A stretch of 64,000 nucleotides of DNA, taken from the NCBI RefSeq assembly GCF_025962655.1, contig NZ_JAGFPE010000008.1, positions 62,001 through 126,000 of the forward strand, written 5' to 3'. This document shows, in pieces, positions 43,844 to 55,784 of the stretch. This stretch comes from Candidatus Symbiopectobacterium sp. NZEC151. Lineage in GTDB: Bacteria; Pseudomonadota; Gammaproteobacteria; Enterobacterales; Enterobacteriaceae. How positions within the stretch are numbered: position 1 is the first letter of the stretch; every line of letters starts with the position of its first letter. A model generated the notes under the pieces. That model made no database searches and was not told the origin of the DNA. It was given only the letters and a program-made list of their open reading frames with translations. A program made the translations under genes and the position numbers.

Positions 43844-45562
43844 CTACGCCGCACGCTCGATATCTGCCAGCGCCTTTTTCGGTTGAATCAGCGGAACACG
43901 CACTTCCACCCGGGTAAAGGTATCGGCTTCGCTCTCGACGGTAATGCCGTAGCGGTTGCCGTAGCGCGCCTTGATGCGGCGGTCGACCAGATTCATGCCT
44001 AGACCGTCACCCCCGGTGGGCGGCTGATAGGTGCCTGCATTATCCTCGACCATCAGTTCCAGCGTATTGGCGCGGTAGCGGCCGCTGATGTGGATGTGGC
44101 CGCTCTCTATCATCTGCGAAATGCCGTGTTTAATGGCGTTTTCTACGATAGGTTGCAACGAGAATGCAGGCAAACGCGCATCCATCAGTTCTTCCGGCAG
44201 CGTAATCTCGACCGTCATGTGGTCGGCGAAACGCGCCTTCTCAATTTCCAGATAGGCGTTGACGTGTTCCATCTCATCGCGCAGCGACACTTCATCGTTG
44301 CTGCGCTTCAGGTTTTTGCGAAAGAAAGTGGAAAGCGAAAGCACCAGTTGCCGCGCGTGGTCCGGGTTGCGCCGGATGACGGCGGAAAGCGTGTTGAGCG
44401 CATTAAACAGAAAATGCGGGTTGACCTGCGCGTGCAACAGCTTGATTTCCGACTGCGCCAGGAGCTGTTTTTGCTGCTCGAAACGCCCGGCCAGAATCTG
44501 GGCGGAAAGCAAGTGCGCAATACCTTCTCCCAGCGTGCGGTTGATGCTGGAAAACAGCTTGTTCTTGGGCTCATACAGCTTGATGGTGCCGATCACGCGC
44601 TGTTCTTCGCCGCGCAGCGGGATCACCAGCGTCGAGCCGAGCTTGCAGTGGGCCGAGACGGAGCAGGTATAGGGCACTTCATTGCCGTCGGCGTACACCA
44701 CCTGATTATTGTCGATGGCGCGGTGAGTATGCAGCGAGGTAATCGGTGAGCCCACCTTGTGGTGATCGTCACCCAGTCCGATAAACGCCAGCAGCTTATC
44801 GCGATCGGTAATGGCAACGGCACCGACGCCCAACTCTTCGTAGAGAATGCGCGCTACGCGCGTGCTGTTTTGCTGATCGAACCCTTGGCGTAACGCCCCT
44901 TCCGCGCGCGCGGCGATTTGCAGCGCCTTGGCAGAGAACGCCGAAGTGTATTTTTCGAAAATGGCGCGTCTGTCGAGCAGAATGCGCATAAACATGGCGG
45001 AACCTACGGTGTTGGTGATCATCATCGGCAGCGCAATGTCTTTGACCAGCTCAACTGCGCTGTCGAACGGGCGTGCCAGCAGCAGAATAATGACCATTTG
45101 CAGCAGTTCCGCCACCAAAGCGGTCAACCCCACCACCAGCGGCTGGAACAGCATATCGATACGGTTACGTCGCAGCAGATAACGGTGCAGCAGGCCGCCG
45201 ATCAATCCTTCCGTAATCGTCGATACCATGCAAGCCAGCGCCGTCATCCCCCCCATGGAGTAACGGTGCAACCCGCCGGTCAAGCCGACCAGAAAACCGA
45301 CCGATGGCCCGCCCAGCATCCCGCCCAGCACCGCACCGGTGGCGCGCGTATTGGCGATGGAATCGTCAATGTGCAGGCCGAAATAGGTGCCCATGATGCA
45401 AAACATGGAAAACACCAGATAGCACACCAGCTTGTGCGGCAAACGAATGGTGACTTGCATCAGCGGGATAAACAGCGGCGTTTTACTCAGCAAATACGCA
45501 ATCACCAGATAGACGCACATCTGCTGGAGCAACGAGAGAATCAAATCGATTTGGCTGACCAT
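43844..45562 (-). CDS. btsS: LytS-type sensor histidine kinase BtsS (YehU)
   Basis: 572 residues, closely resembling E. coli BtsS, the high-affinity pyruvate sensor. N-terminal 5TM-5TMR_LYT membrane domain (about 1-200, LLQQMCVYLVIAYLLSKTPL), GAF domain (about 230-360), then HisKA_7TM/LytS-type kinase with phosphoacceptor His383 in NPHFLFNALNTL and the ATP-binding region VENAIKHG..DNAG..GLGMNLVDRR. In E. coli the LytTR response regulator gene btsR overlaps its 3' end; here the gene is followed by parD and no regulator is present in the window. Confidence 0.92.
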   Translation of the reverse strand: MVSQIDLILSLLQQMCVYLVIAYLLSKTPLFIPLMQVTIRLPHKLVCYLVFSMFCIMGTYFGLHIDDSIANTRATGAVLGGMLGGPSVGFLVGLTGGLHRYSMGGMTALACMVSTITEGLIGGLLHRYLLRRNRIDMLFQPLVVGLTALVAELLQMVIILLLARPFDSAVELVKDIALPMMITNTVGSAMFMRILLDRRAIFEKYTSAFSAKALQIAARAEGALRQGFDQQNSTRVARILYEELGVGAVAITDRDKLLAFIGLGDDHHKVGSPITSLHTHRAIDNNQVVYADGNEVPYTCSVSAHCKLGSTLVIPLRGEEQRVIGTIKLYEPKNKLFSSINRTLGEGIAHLLSAQILAGRFEQQKQLLAQSEIKLLHAQVNPHFLFNALNTLSAVIRRNPDHARQLVLSLSTFFRKNLKRSNDEVSLRDEMEHVNAYLEIEKARFADHMTVEITLPEELMDARLPAFSLQPIVENAIKHGISQMIESGHIHISGRYRANTLELMVEDNAGTYQPPTGGDGLGMNLVDRRIKARYGNRYGITVESEADTFTRVEVRVPLIQPKKALADIERAA

Positions 45563-46012
45563 GAAAAAAATACCTCACTACGCATGCAGGGGAGACATGC
45601 ATCGGCAATTGTAACGCGATCGAATGCGGATAAGTACGGACTGTGAAGAATTTTTGCACTTTTCTCTGGCTGTTTTTGCCAGATTTTCGCGCCGTAGTGC
45701 AAAAGTGCTGAGGGAAACGTAAGGAGGGATGAATAGAATCATTAACAACTGTGTCATAACTTATTCATATAAAAATTAAAGGAAAATTTTAAGTTTCGCC
45801 CCGTGCTTTCTGTTTTATTGACTAGACTTACAAATAACGGCGTATGAGTTGTTGCCTTTTCCTGTGCGTGATTACACCTCATTAGGGTACTTCGTTAGAT
45901 TTCTATTAACGTATTGTTTTTTATTGATTTATTTGAGGTGGTAAAAATACGACATCGGACTGATGACGTATTTGCATAATAAATTCAATCGGTTAATTAG
46001 AGGATGGATACC
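45563..46012. promoter_or_regulatory. btsS / glgB divergent intergenic region
   Basis: 450 AT-rich non-coding bases. It must hold the btsS promoter and, on the other side, the promoter of the glycogen operon. No hexamer pair or CRP site good enough to call; a TTGACT at 45818-45823 lacks a well-spaced -10. The segment 45770-45990 is the most AT-rich. Confidence 0.4.
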
Positions 46013-48193
46013 ATGTCGGAATTATCCGGTGCGATCAACTCGCTGATTGCTGGTCATTACGCCGATCCTTTCTCCCTGTTGGGCATGCATGAAACCGAAA
46101 ATGGGCTTGAAGTGCGTGCGCTGCTGCCTGATGCGCTGGACGTCTGGGTGCTGGATGGTGCTACCGGGCGCAAAGTCGGGCAGCTACCGCGCATCGACGA
46201 TCGCGGTTTTTTCTGTGCGGTGCTTCCCCGTCGTAAACGCCCCTTTAGTTACCAACTGGCCGTCACCTGGGCGCATACCGCTTTGGTTATCGACGATCCC
46301 TACCGGTTTGGCACGCTGTTGGACGCCATGGATATCTGGCTGCTGGCAGAGGGAACTCACCTGCGTCCCTTCGAACGCCTTGGTGCGCATCTGGTGACGT
46401 TGGATGGGGTTGAGGGCACTCGATTTGCCGTGTGGGCACCGAACGCACGACGGGTCTCCGTGGTGGGCGAGTTCAATTTCTGGGACGGTCGCCGCCATCC
46501 GATGCGTTTGCTGCGTGAAAACGGCATCTGGGAAATTTTCCTGCCTGCGGTGCATGCCGGGCAGCTATACAAATATGAAGTGGTTGATGTGCACGGCAAT
46601 GTGCAGCTCAAGGCCGACCCTTACGCGTTTGAAGCGCAGATGCGCCCGGAAACCGCCTCCTGCGTGGTCCGGTTGCCGCCCAAAGTTGAACCGAATGCGC
46701 AGCGGCGACAGGCGAACAACTTCGATGCACCCATCTCGATTTATGAGGTTCACCTCGCCTCCTGGCGACGCCATACCGACAATAACTTTTGGCTGAGCTA
46801 TCAGGATTTGGCAACGCAGCTGGCGGAGTATGCCAACGAGATGGGGTTCACCCATATTGAGCTGCTTCCCATCAACGAACATCCGTTTGACGGTAGCTGG
46901 GGCTATCAGCCGCTCGGTCTGTACGCGCCGACGCGACGTTTTGGTACGCCGCAGGATTTTCGCGGCTTTGTCGATACCCTACACCAGGCGGGCATTAACG
47001 TGCTGCTGGATTGGGTGCCGGGTCATTTTCCGACCGATGCTTATGGTTTGGCGCAGTTTGACGGTACGGCGCTGTATGAATATGCCGATCCGAAAGAGGG
47101 TTTTCATCAGGATTGGAACACCCTGATTTATAACTATGGCCGCCATGAAGTGCGCAACTATCTGGCGGGTAATGCGTTGTTCTGGATGGAGCATTACGGC
47201 ATCGACGGCCTACGGGTGGATGCCGTCGCTTCGATGGTTTACCGCGACTACAGCCGGGCACAAGGCGAATGGGTGCCCAATTACTACGGTGGCAAAGAGA
47301 ATCTGGAAGCCATCGCCTTCCTGCGTTACACCAACAATATGCTGGGACATGCGCGTCCTGATGCCATCACCGTGGCCGAAGAGTCCACTGACTATCCGGG
47401 GGTGACGCTGCCGCCGGGTTGCAACGGATTGGGCTTCCATTACAAGTGGAACATGGGCTGGATGCACGACACGCTGAGCTATATGCAGCAGGATCCGGTG
47501 CATCGCAAGTATCACCACGACAAGATGACGTTTGGCATGCTCTATGCCTACAGCGAGAATTTTATTCTGCCGCTGTCACACGATGAGGTGGTGCACGGCA
47601 AGCGTTCATTGCTCGATCGTATGCCGGGCGATGTGTGGCAAAAATTTGCCAATCTGCGCGCTTATTACGGCTTTATGTGGGCCTTTCCCGGTAAAAAACT
47701 GCTGTTTATGGGCGGCGAGTTCGCTCAGGGACGGGAGTGGAATCACGATGCCAGCCTGGACTGGCATCTGCTGGATGAACCGGAAGGATGGCACCGTGGC
47801 GTACAGCAGTTGGTGAAGGATTTGAACCACTGCTACCGCGCCCAGCCGCCGCTGTATCAGCTGGATTTTCAACCGGAAGGCTTTGAATGGCGGGTGGTGG
47901 ATGACCGGGAAAACTCGGTATTCGCCTTTGTGCGCCGCGACAGGCAAGGCAACGAGGTGCTGGTGGTCAGCAATTTCACCCCGGTGCCGCGTGAAGGTTA
48001 CCGCATCGGTATCAATCAGCCGGGACGCTGGCGCGAAATTCTCAATACCGACTCCTGGCATTATCACGGCGGCAATCTGGGTAACGGCGGCGCGCTGGAG
48101 AGTGAGGCCATCAGCAGCCACGGGCGCTCCCATTCGCTGGTGTTAACGCTGCCGCCGCTGGCGACGATCTATCTGGCGAAGGAGGTGCCATGA
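46013..48193 (+). CDS. glgB: 1,4-alpha-glucan branching enzyme
   Basis: Introduces alpha-1,6 branches into glycogen. GH13 enzyme of 726 residues from ATG 46013 (AGAGGA 8 bases upstream; an ATG at 46004 lies inside that RBS). Two N-terminal CBM48-type beta-sandwich modules, the catalytic barrel with nucleophile Asp403 ([10 protein letters not shown]) and acid/base Glu456 (VAEESTD), conserved [16 protein letters not shown] and [12 protein letters not shown], and a C-terminal all-beta domain. First gene of glgBXCA, with a 4-base overlap to glgX. Confidence 0.98.
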   Translation: MSELSGAINSLIAGHYADPFSLLGMHETENGLEVRALLPDALDVWVLDGATGRKVGQLPRIDDRGFFCAVLPRRKRPFSYQLAVTWAHTALVIDDPYRFGTLLDAMDIWLLAEGTHLRPFERLGAHLVTLDGVEGTRFAVWAPNARRVSVVGEFNFWDGRRHPMRLLRENGIWEIFLPAVHAGQLYKYEVVDVHGNVQLKADPYAFEAQMRPETASCVVRLPPKVEPNAQRRQANNFDAPISIYEVHLASWRRHTDNNFWLSYQDLATQLAEYANEMGFTHIELLPINEHPFDGSWGYQPLGLYAPTRRFGTPQDFRGFVDTLHQAGINVLLDWVPGHFPTDAYGLAQFDGTALYEYADPKEGFHQDWNTLIYNYGRHEVRNYLAGNALFWMEHYGIDGLRVDAVASMVYRDYSRAQGEWVPNYYGGKENLEAIAFLRYTNNMLGHARPDAITVAEESTDYPGVTLPPGCNGLGFHYKWNMGWMHDTLSYMQQDPVHRKYHHDKMTFGMLYAYSENFILPLSHDEVVHGKRSLLDRMPGDVWQKFANLRAYYGFMWAFPGKKLLFMGGEFAQGREWNHDASLDWHLLDEPEGWHRGVQQLVKDLNHCYRAQPPLYQLDFQPEGFEWRVVDDRENSVFAFVRRDRQGNEVLVVSNFTPVPREGYRIGINQPGRWREILNTDSWHYHGGNLGNGGALESEAISSHGRSHSLVLTLPPLATIYLAKEVP

Positions 48194-50187
48194 CCGCACT
48201 GCTGCCGGGTAAGCCCGCGCCATTGGGTGCCAGCGTCGATCAACAGGGCATTAATTTTGCGCTGTTTTCTGCCCATGCAGAACGGGTAGAACTGTGTCTG
48301 TTTGATGCGCACCAGCAGGAGCACCGCTTTACCTTGCCATCCCGCACGGGAGATATCTGGCACGGCTATTTGCCGCTTACCGAGCAGGAGCCCATTGCGC
48401 GCCCCGGACTGCGCTATGGCTACCGCGTCTATGGCCCCTTCGCGCCGCAACAGGGCCATCGCTTTAATCCGAATAAACTGCTGCTCGATCCCTGTGCTCG
48501 CCAGTTAGATGGCTGGGTGGTTGATGACGATAGTCTACAGGGTGGCATTGATGTGCCAGACGAGCGCGACAGCGCTCAGGTGATGCCGAAAGGCATGGTA
48601 GTCGATGACGCCTATGACTGGGAGGATGACGCCCCGCCAGCCATCCCGTGGGGCGAGAGCGTGATCTATGAGGCGCACGTGCGTGGCTTAACCCAGCTAC
48701 ACCCCGAGATTCCCGCTGAACTGCGTGGGACGTACAGCGGTGTGGCACACCCGGTCATGATCAACTACCTGAAAAATCTGGGTATCACTGCCATCGAACT
48801 GCTGCCGGTGCAGCAGCACGCCGATGAGCCGCGCTTGCAGAAACTCGGGCTGCGTAACTACTGGGGCTACAACGTGCTGTTGCCGTTTGCCGTTGAAACC
48901 AGCCTGGCGGCGCGTGATGACGCACTCAATGAATTTCGCGATATGGTTAAGGCACTGCACCGCGCGGGTATCGAAGTGATCCTTGATGTGGTGTTTAACC
49001 ACTCGGCGGAGCTGGATGTCGAAGGGCCGACGCTGTCACTGCGCGGTATCGATAACCAGAGCTATTACTGGCTGACCGAACAGGGCGAATACCACAACTG
49101 GACCGGCTGCGGTAATGCGCTGCGCCTCAACCATCCTGCGGTGATCGACTGGGTGATGCAGTCCCTGATTTTCTGGCGTGAAGCGTGCCACGTGGATGGC
49201 TTCCGTTTCGATCTGGCCACGGTATTGGGCAGAACACCGGCGTTTGACCCCGCAGCACCGTTGCTCACCGCGCTGCGTGAGGCGCCGCGGTTGCACGGCG
49301 TGAAACTGATTGCCGAGCCTTGGGATATTGGCGACGGCGGCTATCAGCTCGGGCGTTTCCCTGCGCCCTTCGCCGAATGGAGCGATCGCTACCGCGACGA
49401 TATGCGGCGTTTCTGGCTGTGCGGCGATATTTCTCTGGGCGGTTTTGCCCGCCGCTTTGCCGCCTCGAGCGATATCTTTCAGCATCATCCCCGTTTGCCC
49501 CATGCGTCGGTGAACAAGCTCACCGCACACGATGGCTTCACGCTGCGCGATCTGGTCAGCTTCAACCATAAGCACAACCACGCCAATGGGGAAGATAACC
49601 GCGATGGCACAGACAGCAATTTCAGCAACAATCACGGCACCGAAGGGCTGGAGGCGGATGACGCCACGTTGGCGCGCCGCGCGGCCAGCCAGCGTGCGTT
49701 GCTGGCAACATTGCTGCTGTCGCAGGGCACGCCCATGCTGCTGGCCGGGGATGAGCAGGGTCACAGCCAGCAGGGGAATAACAACGCCTACTGCCAGGAT
49801 AACGGCCTGACCTGGCTGAACTGGGAAACGGCGGATACCGCCTTAAGTGCTTTTACCGCCGGGCTGATTCGGCTGCGACGCGCCATTCCGGCGCTACGGC
49901 AGGATGCCTGGTGGCAAGATGGGGATGGCCGTGTGCAGTGGCTGAATGAACGGGCGCAGCCGCTCACGCCGTCGGCCTGGGAGCAAGGAGAGCGCCGTTT
50001 ACAAATCGTCCTGTCATCTGATTGGTTACTGCTGATTAATGCGAGTGCGTCGCCGTGCGAGATGTCGCTGCCCGCAGGAGATTGGCTGGTGTCGCCGCCG
50101 TTCGAGGCCTCGAAAGCGCTGCGCGGCGGGTGTTGGCAAGGGAATGCCCAATCGGTGTGTGTCTGTACACGCCGCAGTAAGGAGTAG
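48190..50187 (+). CDS. glgX: Glycogen debranching enzyme
   Basis: Isoamylase-type GH13 enzyme that removes the short branches left by glycogen phosphorylase. 665 residues (E. coli 657); N-terminal CBM48 ([27 protein letters not shown]), barrel motifs [24 protein letters not shown] (nucleophile Asp), [15 protein letters not shown] (acid Glu) and [23 protein letters not shown]. Start overlaps the glgB stop. The glgC Shine-Dalgarno lies in its last codons. Confidence 0.97.
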   Translation: MTALLPGKPAPLGASVDQQGINFALFSAHAERVELCLFDAHQQEHRFTLPSRTGDIWHGYLPLTEQEPIARPGLRYGYRVYGPFAPQQGHRFNPNKLLLDPCARQLDGWVVDDDSLQGGIDVPDERDSAQVMPKGMVVDDAYDWEDDAPPAIPWGESVIYEAHVRGLTQLHPEIPAELRGTYSGVAHPVMINYLKNLGITAIELLPVQQHADEPRLQKLGLRNYWGYNVLLPFAVETSLAARDDALNEFRDMVKALHRAGIEVILDVVFNHSAELDVEGPTLSLRGIDNQSYYWLTEQGEYHNWTGCGNALRLNHPAVIDWVMQSLIFWREACHVDGFRFDLATVLGRTPAFDPAAPLLTALREAPRLHGVKLIAEPWDIGDGGYQLGRFPAPFAEWSDRYRDDMRRFWLCGDISLGGFARRFAASSDIFQHHPRLPHASVNKLTAHDGFTLRDLVSFNHKHNHANGEDNRDGTDSNFSNNHGTEGLEADDATLARRAASQRALLATLLLSQGTPMLLAGDEQGHSQQGNNNAYCQDNGLTWLNWETADTALSAFTAGLIRLRRAIPALRQDAWWQDGDGRVQWLNERAQPLTPSAWEQGERRLQIVLSSDWLLLINASASPCEMSLPAGDWLVSPPFEASKALRGGCWQGNAQSVCVCTRRSKE

Positions 50188-50190
50188 GCC

Positions 50191-51468
50191 ATGGTAAATA
50201 ATGAGAAGCATGATCCCTTGATGCTCGCACGGCAGCTTCCACTGAAATCAGTGGCGCTGATTCTGGCAGGCGGGCGCGGCTCGCGCCTGAAAGACCTGAC
50301 CGCGCTGCGCGCCAAGCCCGCCGTCCATTTTGGCGGCAAATTCCGCATCATTGATTTCGCCCTGTCGAACTGTCTGAATTCGGGGATTCGCCGCATCGGC
50401 GTGATCACCCAATATCAATCTCACACGCTGGTGCAGCACATTCAGCGTGGCTGGTCTTTCCTCAATGCTGAGATGAATGAATTTGTCGATCTGCTGCCTG
50501 CACAACAGCGGCAGGAGACCGATCACTGGTATCGCGGCACGGCGGATGCCGTCTGTCAAAACCTCGACATCATTCGGCGCTATCGTGCGGAGTATGTGGT
50601 GATTCTGGCGGGCGATCACATCTACAAAATGGACTATTCGCGTTTGCTTATCGATCACGTCGACAAACAGGCGCAGTGCACCGTGGCGTGCTTGCCGGTG
50701 CCGCTCAAAGAAGCGAATGCGTTTGGCATCATGAGCGTGGATAAACAGCGGCGTATTTTGAGCTTTGATGAGAAGCCGGAACAGCCCACACCGATGCCGG
50801 ACGATCCCGAAATGGCGCTCGCCAGCATGGGGATCTATGTTTTTAATGCGGACTATCTTTATCGTTTATTGCAAGAGGACGTCAATCAGCCGGGCTCTTC
50901 ACACGACTTTGGCAAAGATCTGATCCCGAAAATTGTTGCACAACGCGATGCCTGGGCGCATCCGTTCTCGCTCTCCTGCGTCACGTCGGGTCAGGATGAC
51001 TGCCATTATTGGCGCGATGTGGGAACGCTCGAGGCCTATTGGCGGGCTAACCTCGATTTGGCCTCCGTTACGCCCGATCTGGATATGTACGACAGAAACT
51101 GGCCAATACGTTCTGCCATGGATCAACTGCCACCGGCCAAGTTCGTGCAGGACCGCTCGGGCAGCCACGGTATGACCATGAATTCACTGGTGTCCGGGGG
51201 TTGTATCGTATCGGGATCGGTGGTGACGCATTCGGTGCTGTTTCCCCGGGTGCGGGTGAACTCGTTTTGCAGCATCGATTCGTCCGTGTTGCTGCCGGAT
51301 GTCAACGTCGGGCGTTCGTGCCGCTTGCGGCGCTGCGTCATCGACCGTGCGTGTATCCTGCCGGAAGGCACGGTAATTGGTGAAAATGCCGCCGAGGACA
51401 GCCGCCGCTTCTACCGCTCGGAAGAGGGGATTGTGCTGGTGACACGTGCCATGTTGGCGAAGCTGTAG
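50191..51468 (+). CDS. glgC: Glucose-1-phosphate adenylyltransferase (ADP-glucose pyrophosphorylase)
   Basis: Makes ADP-glucose, the committed step of glycogen synthesis; in enterobacteria activated by fructose-1,6-bisphosphate and inhibited by AMP. 425 residues (E. coli 431). Nucleotide loop [29 protein letters not shown], substrate regions DHIYKMDY and FDEKPEQP, and a C-terminal left-handed beta-helix domain ([31 protein letters not shown]). Strong RBS AAGGAG; 3 bases separate it from glgX. Confidence 0.97.
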   Translation: MVNNEKHDPLMLARQLPLKSVALILAGGRGSRLKDLTALRAKPAVHFGGKFRIIDFALSNCLNSGIRRIGVITQYQSHTLVQHIQRGWSFLNAEMNEFVDLLPAQQRQETDHWYRGTADAVCQNLDIIRRYRAEYVVILAGDHIYKMDYSRLLIDHVDKQAQCTVACLPVPLKEANAFGIMSVDKQRRILSFDEKPEQPTPMPDDPEMALASMGIYVFNADYLYRLLQEDVNQPGSSHDFGKDLIPKIVAQRDAWAHPFSLSCVTSGQDDCHYWRDVGTLEAYWRANLDLASVTPDLDMYDRNWPIRSAMDQLPPAKFVQDRSGSHGMTMNSLVSGGCIVSGSVVTHSVLFPRVRVNSFCSIDSSVLLPDVNVGRSCRLRRCVIDRACILPEGTVIGENAAEDSRRFYRSEEGIVLVTRAMLAKL

Positions 51469-51548
51469 TTCACGATGATGCGATGTGCGATGTGAGTGAT
51501 GACGATGCATGTCACGACATCGCAGGTGAGGGGAATGTGGGAGCAAGA

Positions 51549-52979
51549 ATGCGGGTATTACATGTATGTTCAGAGCTGTTTCCGCTGCTGAAAACTGGCG
51601 GATTAGCGGACGTTGCGGGGGCGTTGCCAGCAGCGCAAATCGAAGCCGGGCTGGATGTGCGTGTCATTCTGCCCGCCTTTCCCGATCTGAAAAAAGGTGT
51701 AGCCAACCTGCAAACGGTCTGTGAGCTGGAGACCTTTGCTGGGCGCATGGCGCTGCTTTATGGTCACTTCAACGGCGTAGGCATTTACCTGGTCGATGTA
51801 CCGGAGCTGTATGAACGTGCGGGCAGCCCGTACCACGATCCGGCGCTGTACGCCTATGCGGACAATTACCTGCGCTTCGCGCTGCTGGGTTGGGTGGGCT
51901 GTGAAATGGCATGCGGGCTCGATCCCTACTGGCGGCCCGAGGTGGTACACGCCCATGACTGGCACGCGGGGTTAACCTGCGCCTATCTGGCGGCGCGCCA
52001 TCGTCCCGCCAAATCGGTGTTTACCGTGCACAATCTGGCGTTTCAGGGGTTGTTCCACGCCCGTCATATGGCAGATATTCAACTGCCGGGTGATTTCTTC
52101 CAGGTGTACGGCCTGGAGTTTTATGGGCAGATCTCCTACCTGAAAGCCGGGCTGTTTTACGCCGATCGTGTCACCACCGTCAGCCCGACCTATGCCCACG
52201 AAATCACGCTGCCTGAATTTGGCTACGGGATGGAAGGGCTGCTGCGCACGCGGGAAGAGGAAGGGCGGTTGTCGGGCATTCTTAATGGTGTTGATGATGC
52301 CATCTGGAACCCGGCGCACGATGCGCTGCTGTCGCACCCCTACGCCCGTGACACGCTGGTCAATAAAGCGCATAACAAGCGCCAACTGCAAATCTCCATG
52401 GGATTGACCGTGGATGAGAAAATCCCGGTGTTTGCCATCGTCAGTCGTCTGACGCATCAAAAGGGACTGGATTTGGTGCTGGAGGCGGTGCCGGAACTGC
52501 TGGACCAGGGGGCGCAATTGGTGGTGTTGGGCGCGGGTGATGCCGATTTGCAGGAAGGGTTCCTGGCGGCGGCGGCGGAATATCCCGGACAGGTTGGGGT
52601 ACAAATTGGCTATCACGAAGCGTTTTCGCATCGCATTATTGGCGGTGCCGATGTCATCATGGTGCCCAGTCGTTTTGAGCCCTGTGGGCTGACGCAGTTG
52701 TATGGGTTGAAGTACGGTACGCTGCCGCTGGTGCGTCATACCGGCGGTTTGGCGGATACCGTTGCGGATTGCTCGCTGGAGAATCTGGCTGATGGCCTTG
52801 CCACCGGTTTTTCCTTCAGCGATTGCAATGTCGGCGCGCTTTCCCGAGCGATTCGCCGCGTGTTTGTGTTGTGGTCTCGTCCCACGCTGTGGCGTTATGT
52901 GCAACGTCAGGCGATGACGATGGACTTTAGCTGGCAGGTAGCTGCGCAGGCATATCGTGCACTTTACCAGCGCTTATGA
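51549..52979 (+). CDS. glgA: Glycogen synthase
   Basis: GT5 glucosyltransferase that elongates glycogen from ADP-glucose. ATG at 51549 (RBS GGGAG) gives [22 protein letters not shown] with the ADP-glucose-binding KTGGLAD at 15-21, and 476 residues (E. coli 477); an upstream frame from 51483 is not supported. C-terminal EX7E region [34 protein letters not shown]. The stop codon and last bases lie within the inverted end of the ERIC element, which may have replaced the original 3' end, though ending ALYQRL is normal for the family. Confidence 0.97.
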   Translation: MRVLHVCSELFPLLKTGGLADVAGALPAAQIEAGLDVRVILPAFPDLKKGVANLQTVCELETFAGRMALLYGHFNGVGIYLVDVPELYERAGSPYHDPALYAYADNYLRFALLGWVGCEMACGLDPYWRPEVVHAHDWHAGLTCAYLAARHRPAKSVFTVHNLAFQGLFHARHMADIQLPGDFFQVYGLEFYGQISYLKAGLFYADRVTTVSPTYAHEITLPEFGYGMEGLLRTREEEGRLSGILNGVDDAIWNPAHDALLSHPYARDTLVNKAHNKRQLQISMGLTVDEKIPVFAIVSRLTHQKGLDLVLEAVPELLDQGAQLVVLGAGDADLQEGFLAAAAEYPGQVGVQIGYHEAFSHRIIGGADVIMVPSRFEPCGLTQLYGLKYGTLPLVRHTGGLADTVADCSLENLADGLATGFSFSDCNVGALSRAIRRVFVLWSRPTLWRYVQRQAMTMDFSWQVAAQAYRALYQRL

Positions 52980-53101
52980 CCCTAAATAATTCGAGTTGCG
53001 GGAAGGCGGCAAGTGAAGGAATCCCGATGAACTTACACCGGTAAGTGATTCGGGTGAGAGAACGCAGCCAACGCACCTGCAACTTGAAGAATGACGGGTA
53101 T
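52975..53101. repeat. Full-length ERIC element, 127 bp
   Basis: From TATGACCCTAAATAATTCGAG to GAAGAATGACGGGTAT, exactly 127 bp as for canonical ERIC/IRU elements. The core contains the ERIC palindrome (GTGAAGGAATCCCGATGAAC and GTAAGTGATTCGGGTGAG). It joins glgA and glgP and will be transcribed with them, where it can fold into a long hairpin that may set relative mRNA stability. It includes the glgA stop codon. Confidence 0.93.
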
Positions 53102-53196
53102 GGCCGTGCGTTGCATGGTGAGAACAACATGCAGGGGCGTTCGCGATCTCGGTCAAACAACGCTTGTCGTAATACTCATGATTGGGAATAAACGTA

Positions 53197-55644
53197 ATGA
53201 ACTCTCCGTTTATCTACAACTCACCCACGCTCAGCGTGGACGCGCTAAAGCATTCCATTGCCTATAAGTTGATGTTCAGCATAGGTAAAGATCCCTCTAT
53301 CGCCAACAAGCACGAGTGGCTGAACGCCACGCTGCTCGCGGTGCGCGATCGCATGGTGGAGCGCTGGCTGCGCTCCAATCGGGCGCAGCTCTCGCAGGAT
53401 GTGCGACAGGTTTACTATCTGTCGATGGAGTTCCTGCTGGGCCGAACGCTGTCGAATGCGCTGCTGGCGATGGGATTGTACGAGGATCTGAAGCAGGCGC
53501 TGGACGACATGGGGCTGGATTTGGATGAGCTGATCGAGGAAGAGAACGATCCCGGGCTGGGTAACGGTGGCCTCGGGCGTTTGGCGGCCTGCTTCCTGGA
53601 TTCGCTGGCGACGATGGCGCTGCCCGGCCGTGGTTATGGCATTCGCTATGAATACGGCATGTTTGCGCAAAAGATTGTTAACGGTCAGCAGGCGGAATCG
53701 CCTGACTATTGGCTGGAATACGGTAACGCCTGGGAATTCCCGCGTCACAGCACGCGCTATACGGTGCGTTTTGGCGGGCGCGTGCAGCAGGAAGGGAGCA
53801 AGGCGCGCTGGGTGGAAACCGAAGAGATCATTGCCAGCGCCTACGATCAGATAATCCCCGGCTATGACACCGATGCGACCAACACGCTGCGGCTGTGGGG
53901 CGCGCAGGCCAGCAGTGAAATCAATCTGGGCAAGTTCAATCAGGGTGACTACTTTGCCGCGGTGGAGGACAAGAACCACTCGGAGAACGTGTCGCGGGTG
54001 CTTTATCCCGATGATTCAACCTACTCCGGGCGCGAGTTACGTCTGCGCCAGGAGTATTTTCTGGTGTCTGCCACGGTGCAGGATATCCTCAGCCGTCACT
54101 GGATGATGCATAACACCTATGACAACCTGGCGGATAAATTTGCCATCCACCTCAACGATACCCATCCGGTGTTGGCGATCCCCGAGCTGATGCGCCTGCT
54201 GATCGATGAACACAAATTCAAATGGCTGGATGCCTGGCAGGTGGTGACGAGCGTCTTCTCTTACACCAACCATACGCTGATGCAGGAAGCGCTGGAAACC
54301 TGGCCGGTGGACATGTTGGGCAAGATTTTGCCACGCCATCTGCAACTGATTTTTGAAATTAACGAGCACTTTCTTGAAGAAGTGCAAAAGAAATTCCCGA
54401 AAGACAACGGCCTGCTGGCGCGCGTTTCCATCATTGATGAAACCAACGGTCGCCGGGTGCGCATGGCGTGGCTGGCGGTGGTCGCCAGCCACAAGGTGAA
54501 TGGTGTGTCGGAATTGCACTCCGATTTGATGGTGCAGTCGCTGTTTGCGGATTTTGCGCGTATCTACACCGATCGTTTCTGCAACAAGACCAACGGCGTT
54601 ACGCCGCGACGCTGGCTGGCGCTGGCGAATCCGTCGTTGTCGAAAGTGCTGGATGACGCGATTGGTAAGAACTGGCGTACCAACCTCAGCCAGTTGGAAG
54701 ATATCAAGCCGCAGGCGGATTTCCCGGCGTTTGTGCAGAAGGTGCGTAAGGCGAAGCTGGCGAACAAGCAACGTCTGGCGGAGTACGTGGCCGAGCATCT
54801 GGATGTGGTTATCGATCCTGAGGCGTTGTTCGACGTGCAGATCAAGCGCATTCATGAGTACAAACGGCAACTGCTCAATCTGTTGCACATCATTACGCTG
54901 TATAACCGCATCAAGGATGAACCCAAGGCCAAGCGCGTGCCGCGCGTGGCGATTTTCGCGGGCAAAGCGGCGTCGGCCTACTACATGGCGAAGCACATCA
55001 TCAACTTGATCAACGATGTGGCGGCGGTGATCAACCACGATCCCGACATGCACGACAAGCTGAAGGTGGTGTTTATTCCCAACTACAGCGTCAGTCTGGC
55101 GCAAGTAATTATTCCTGCTGCCGATCTGTCCGAGCAGATCTCGCTGGCGGGGACCGAAGCCTCCGGCACCAGTAACATGAAATTTGCGCTTAATGGGGCA
55201 TTGACCATCGGTACACTTGATGGGGCCAACGTGGAAATGTTGGAGCACATTGGCGAAGAGAACATGTTTATTTTTGGCAACACCACGGAACAGGTGGAGG
55301 CGCTGCGCAAGAACGGCTACAACCCGCGTGAAATTTACGAGAAGGATGAGGAACTGCGTCGGGTGCTTACGCAGATCGCTACCGGCGTTTTCAGCCCAAG
55401 CGATCCCAGACGCTACGGCGATCTGTTCGATTCGTTGGTGAATTTTGGCGACCATTGGCAACTGTTGGCGGATTATCGCAGCTATGTCGATACCCATGAC
55501 CGGGTGGACGAGCTGTATCGCAACCCGGATGAATGGGCGCGCAGGAGCATCCTCAATATCGCCAATATGGGTAACTTCTCGTCTGACCGCACCATTCAGG
55601 AGTATGCCGACGATATCTGGGATATCAAACCGATACGGCTGTAA
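53197..55644 (+). CDS. glgP: Glycogen phosphorylase
   Basis: PLP enzyme that releases glucose-1-phosphate from glycogen chain ends. ATG at 53197 gives [27 protein letters not shown], collinear with E. coli GlgP, and 815 residues (E. coli 815); a TTG at 53182 adds five residues and is less likely. Typical blocks: [59 protein letters not shown], and the PLP-binding Lys in [16 protein letters not shown]. Separated from glgA by an ERIC element, so either weakly coupled or with its own promoter. Confidence 0.98.
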   Translation: MNSPFIYNSPTLSVDALKHSIAYKLMFSIGKDPSIANKHEWLNATLLAVRDRMVERWLRSNRAQLSQDVRQVYYLSMEFLLGRTLSNALLAMGLYEDLKQALDDMGLDLDELIEEENDPGLGNGGLGRLAACFLDSLATMALPGRGYGIRYEYGMFAQKIVNGQQAESPDYWLEYGNAWEFPRHSTRYTVRFGGRVQQEGSKARWVETEEIIASAYDQIIPGYDTDATNTLRLWGAQASSEINLGKFNQGDYFAAVEDKNHSENVSRVLYPDDSTYSGRELRLRQEYFLVSATVQDILSRHWMMHNTYDNLADKFAIHLNDTHPVLAIPELMRLLIDEHKFKWLDAWQVVTSVFSYTNHTLMQEALETWPVDMLGKILPRHLQLIFEINEHFLEEVQKKFPKDNGLLARVSIIDETNGRRVRMAWLAVVASHKVNGVSELHSDLMVQSLFADFARIYTDRFCNKTNGVTPRRWLALANPSLSKVLDDAIGKNWRTNLSQLEDIKPQADFPAFVQKVRKAKLANKQRLAEYVAEHLDVVIDPEALFDVQIKRIHEYKRQLLNLLHIITLYNRIKDEPKAKRVPRVAIFAGKAASAYYMAKHIINLINDVAAVINHDPDMHDKLKVVFIPNYSVSLAQVIIPAADLSEQISLAGTEASGTSNMKFALNGALTIGTLDGANVEMLEHIGEENMFIFGNTTEQVEALRKNGYNPREIYEKDEELRRVLTQIATGVFSPSDPRRYGDLFDSLVNFGDHWQLLADYRSYVDTHDRVDELYRNPDEWARRSILNIANMGNFSSDRTIQEYADDIWDIKPIRL

Positions 55645-55652
55645 CTTCCCCC

Positions 55653-55762
55653 CACGTCATCCTCGTCTTTTCTCACGTCATCCTCGGCGAAAGCCGGGGA
55701 TCTCTGTGAGGATAAACGCGTTTCTTCGGCAAGAGATTCCCGCCTGCGCGGGAATGACGGTG
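55653..55762. repeat. Imperfect inverted repeat (MITE-like) with a duplicated end
   Basis: Ends CACGTCATCCTCGGCGAAAG..GGGATCTC (from 55674) and GAGATTCCCGCCTGCGCGGG..ATGAC (to 55762) are imperfect inverse copies of about 30 bp around a 30-bp centre. The first 13 bases (CACGTCATCCTCG) also occur once more directly upstream at 55653. It lies between convergent glgP and queH and could act as a terminator. Confidence 0.65.
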
Positions 55763-55784
55763 GGGGGCGGGATCACCCGCGTGA

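Noticed and set aside
34676-46012. Genomic island with integrase or att sites
   Set aside because: No integrase, transposase, tRNA or flanking direct repeat was seen, so ordinary insertion and deletion events are a better description.
54037-55497. 486-codon open frame on the minus strand
   Set aside because: Lies entirely opposite glgP, which is full length and conserved; the protein is His/Arg/Gln-rich with no domain.
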